From the NCBI GenBank assembly GCA_014378125.1, contig JACMOG010000131.1:1-6168 (forward strand): DNA of 6,168 bases, in the 5' to 3' direction. Positions 4,506 to 6,168 of the stretch are shown here, piece after piece (position 1 is the stretch's first letter; each line of letters opens with the position of its first letter). This DNA comes from Vitreoscilla sp. (GTDB lineage Bacteria > Pseudomonadota > Gammaproteobacteria > Burkholderiales > Burkholderiaceae). The position numbers were made by a program, and so were the translations under genes. The notes under the pieces were generated by a model that was not told where the DNA came from, did not search any database, and worked only from the letters and a program-made list of their open reading frames with translations.

Positions 4506-5921
4506 ATGAAATTCCATCATCTCGCCGTCGCCGCCGCGGCCGCCATCGGCGCCACGTCCTCGTTCGCCACGAGCTACGATTTCCACCTCTCGGGCTCGTC
4601 GGCCCTGCAGAAGGTGATCGCCCAGTCCATCACCAACAACTGCTCGTCGGTCGTCACCAGCAAGGGCAAGAACGGCAGCGCCGCCGCCGGCAACGACGAC
4701 AACGCCGATGGCCAGTCGCAGACGCTGTACGTCTGCAGCGTGAGCCCGACGGCTTCGTGGGGCGCGCCTTACACCGGTGCCGGCAACGTCGTCAACATCT
4801 ACATGAACACCCAGGGTTCGGCCTACGGTGTGTTCCCGGTGGCCAACGGCACGCCGATCAAGTTCATCAACGCGGCCACCTGCGCCGCCAACCTGTGCAC
4901 GGGCGTGTCGCTCGTGGCCCCGGACGCCGGCGTCTCCGACGTCGAGCCGGCACTGTTCAACGACATCGCCAACCACCCGGTCGACACCACCGGCGGCGCG
5001 TCGCAGGTTCCCCCGTTCTCCGCCGCGAACCCGGCGCCCGTGGGCACCGCGTTCCCGTCGCTGTTCGCCGGCCAGACCGTCTCGTCGTCGTCGTTCGCCT
5101 CGTCCAGCATCGCCGCCACCCAGACCTTCGGCCTGGCCGTGAACGACACGCTGCTCGCCGCGCTGCAGGCCGACCAGGGCGCCACCGGCGTGCCGACCGT
5201 CTCGTCGTCGGCCTTCGCCACGATCTACGCCCCGAACTACAGCACCGGCAGCATCGGCAACTGGCTCCCGCTCCTGCCGAACTCGTCGGCCGCGGTGCAG
5301 AACCACCAGGTCAACATCTGCACGCGCCTGCCGGGCTCCGGCACGCGCGCCTCGGCGCAGGCGTTCTTCCTGCAGGCACCGTTCAGCAGCTACACCCAGT
5401 CGTTCGCCACGGCCGCCAACGACAACACCGGCGACCAGAACAGCCTGAGCGACAGCATCTCGCAGAACAACCCGGGCACGTACGAGATCTCCGAGTACGA
5501 CAACTCCGCCGCCGTCATCGGCTGCATGACCGCGTCGACCGCCAACAGCGCCTACGCCATCGGCCTGCTGAGCACCGACCGTGCCTCGGGCGGCACCACC
5601 GGCTACACGTTCGTCAACCTCGACGGCTCGGTGCCCAACGCCAGCGCCGCCAGGTTCGGCAAGTACCAGTGGGTCTACGAGGCCTACTACCAGGTCAGCA
5701 AGACCGCCGCGGACGCGCCGTTCGCCAACGCCTTCGTGGCCGCGTTCAAGACGCCCGCCAACATCCTGGCCCTGGGTGGCGCGAGCCTCAACGGCGTCAT
5801 GGCCGCCGCGGCGAACTGCCCGGTCGTGCCTTACAGCGGCAACGCTGCCGAAGCCGCCGTTTGCTCACACGTCAGCCGCTCGGGCAACTCGCGCTCGGCC
5901 CTGGTCTACGTCAAGAAGTAA
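4506..5921 (+). CDS. PstS-like exported substrate-binding protein
   Basis: The product is 471 residues. A Sec signal peptide is clear (K2, H4-H5, Ala-rich core 7-16, cleavage near SFA at A21). The mature start, YDFHLSGSSALQKVIAQ (24-40), and a GSGTRAS loop (277-283) match the two ligand-loop signatures of PstS-type phosphate-binding proteins (type 2 periplasmic-binding fold); EISEYDNSAAVIGC (327-340) and the helical YEAYYQVSKT segment (391-400) fit the later part of that fold. It is longer than typical PstS (about 340 residues) and has eight cysteines (46, 77, 126, 131, 272, 340, 438, 453), suggesting disulfides and an extracellular or periplasmic life. TVSSSSFAS (191-199) and TVSSSAFAT (231-239) are a near repeat 40 residues apart. 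No ABC permease or ATPase is adjacent, so phosphate uptake is doubtful; a scavenging or matrix role is inference. The start is set by AGGA at 4497-4500, over an in-frame ATG at 4428 inside a hairpin. Confidence 0.8.
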   Translation: MKFHHLAVAAAAAIGATSSFATSYDFHLSGSSALQKVIAQSITNNCSSVVTSKGKNGSAAAGNDDNADGQSQTLYVCSVSPTASWGAPYTGAGNVVNIYMNTQGSAYGVFPVANGTPIKFINAATCAANLCTGVSLVAPDAGVSDVEPALFNDIANHPVDTTGGASQVPPFSAANPAPVGTAFPSLFAGQTVSSSSFASSSIAATQTFGLAVNDTLLAALQADQGATGVPTVSSSAFATIYAPNYSTGSIGNWLPLLPNSSAAVQNHQVNICTRLPGSGTRASAQAFFLQAPFSSYTQSFATAANDNTGDQNSLSDSISQNNPGTYEISEYDNSAAVIGCMTASTANSAYAIGLLSTDRASGGTTGYTFVNLDGSVPNASAARFGKYQWVYEAYYQVSKTAADAPFANAFVAAFKTPANILALGGASLNGVMAAAANCPVVPYSGNAAEAAVCSHVSRSGNSRSALVYVKK

Positions 5922-5944
5922 ACCGGCGATCTCGCGGCGCCGGT
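5922..5944 (+). other. Small hairpin directly after the stop codon
   Basis: ACCGGCG (5922-5928) pairs with CGCCGGT (5938-5944) around a nine-base loop, beginning one base after the TAA of the PstS-like gene. It precedes the intrinsic terminator and may protect the 3' end of the transcript. The stem is only seven pairs, and such matches are common in GC-rich DNA. Confidence 0.35.
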
Positions 5945-5974
5945 GCAGGCTGCCGGCGACGATCGGATCTTTCG

Positions 5975-6004
5975 AGGGGCGCCCGTGTGGGCGCCCCTTT
6001 TTTT
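5975..6004 (+). terminator. Intrinsic terminator after the PstS-like gene
   Basis: GGGGCGCCC (5976-5984) and GGGCGCCCC (5989-5997) form a perfect nine-pair stem with loop GTGT, extended by A5975-T5998, followed by a run of seven T. It lies 54 bases past the stop codon and should end the upstream transcript cleanly. Confidence 0.92.
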
Positions 6005-6030
6005 CTTTTTCGTTGTCGTGCGACCGATGC

Positions 6031-6054
6031 GCCGAACGGCCTATGTCGATTCAC
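6031..6054 (+). promoter_or_regulatory. Candidate regulatory motif GCCG-AA-CGGCCTATGTCG, copy 2
   Basis: The block at 6031-6048 matches 1237-1254 at 16 of 18 bases, differing only in the two central bases of the GCCGNNCGGC palindrome, and is directly followed by ATTCAC. It lies between the terminator and the right-edge gene, ending about 34 bp before that gene's start, where a promoter is expected. TATGTC could be a weak -10 element, but no well-spaced -35 was found. Confidence 0.4.
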
Positions 6055-6087
6055 CACTGATTCATGGCCGGGCTGGAAGATGCGGGC

Positions 6088-6168
6088 ATGACCTTTCTTC
6101 CGCGGAGCTGCCTCTGGGCGGCTCTTTCTCTTTGCGCGGGCGCCGCGCTCGCGCAGGGCGCGCCGGCG
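6088..6168 (+). CDS. Start of an exported protein (cut by window edge)
   Basis: Twenty-seven codons are present before the window ends in frame. They encode a typical Sec signal peptide: R6, a hydrophobic core about L9-L21, and probable cleavage after ALA (A22), leaving QGAPA as the mature start. GGAAGA at 6075-6080, seven bases upstream, supports the ATG at 6088. An in-frame ATG at 6064 has no ribosome binding site and would put acidic residues before the signal peptide. The gene follows an intrinsic terminator, so it begins a new transcription unit. Nothing remains to identify its function. Confidence 0.7.
   Translation, partial: MTFLPRSCLWAALSLCAGAALAQGAPA

Noticed and set aside
3571..5306. 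Minus-strand open frames opposite the PEP-CTERM and PstS-like genes
   Set aside because: These are shadows of high-GC codon usage; the plus-strand products have signal peptides, ribosome binding sites and known motifs.
6064..6087. Upstream in-frame ATG for the right-edge gene
   Set aside because: It has no ribosome binding site and would put Glu and Asp ahead of the signal peptide; ATG at 6088 is better placed.
4757..6091. Plus-strand open frame of 444 codons overlapping the PstS-like gene in another frame
   Set aside because: The translation is Arg/His/Gln-rich and low-complexity, and it runs through the intrinsic terminator at 5975-6004.

Overview
The window is GC-rich, with strong G/C preference at third codon positions, short AGGA-type ribosome binding sites and closely packed genes for exported proteins. 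With a PEP-CTERM surface protein and a HAF-repeat protein present, it looks like a chromosomal segment of a high-GC betaproteobacterium, most likely Burkholderiales (Rubrivivax/Roseateles/Leptothrix-like). That placement is an inference from style and gene content, not from a marker gene.

Layout. Positions 1-1115 (minus strand) hold most of an exported HAF-repeat protein whose C-terminus lies beyond the left edge. Six repeats of exactly 44 residues give a 132-bp DNA periodicity. A 218-bp divergent spacer (1116-1333) carries a palindrome-containing motif and an 8-bp direct repeat. Then follows a tight two-gene operon on the plus strand: a small proline-linker lipoprotein (1334-2113) and, 13 bp later, a clan GH-A-type glycoside hydrolase (2127-3335) with both catalytic glutamates visible but no signal peptide. 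A 247-bp spacer with a possible weak terminator leads to a PEP-CTERM protein (3583-4392). Three hairpins follow in a row (4382-4475), the first with the stop codon in its loop. Next is a PstS-like exported substrate-binding protein (4506-5921), then a textbook intrinsic terminator (5975-6004). The right edge cuts off a gene after its signal peptide (from 6088).

Working together. Five of the six genes carry an export signal (Sec signal peptide or lipobox), one of these also with a sorting tail, and the sixth is a probable polysaccharide hydrolase. The simplest reading is a cell-surface or extracellular-matrix locus. PEP-CTERM proteins are associated with exosortase and exopolysaccharide production, and GH-A hydrolases of the GH39/PslG type can trim exopolysaccharides, but no exosortase, glycosyltransferase or transporter lies in the window. 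The motif GCCG-WW-CGGCCTATGTCG recurs in the spacers before the lipoprotein operon and before the right-edge gene, hinting at shared regulation. No RNA genes, CRISPR arrays, insertion sequences or integrase genes were seen.
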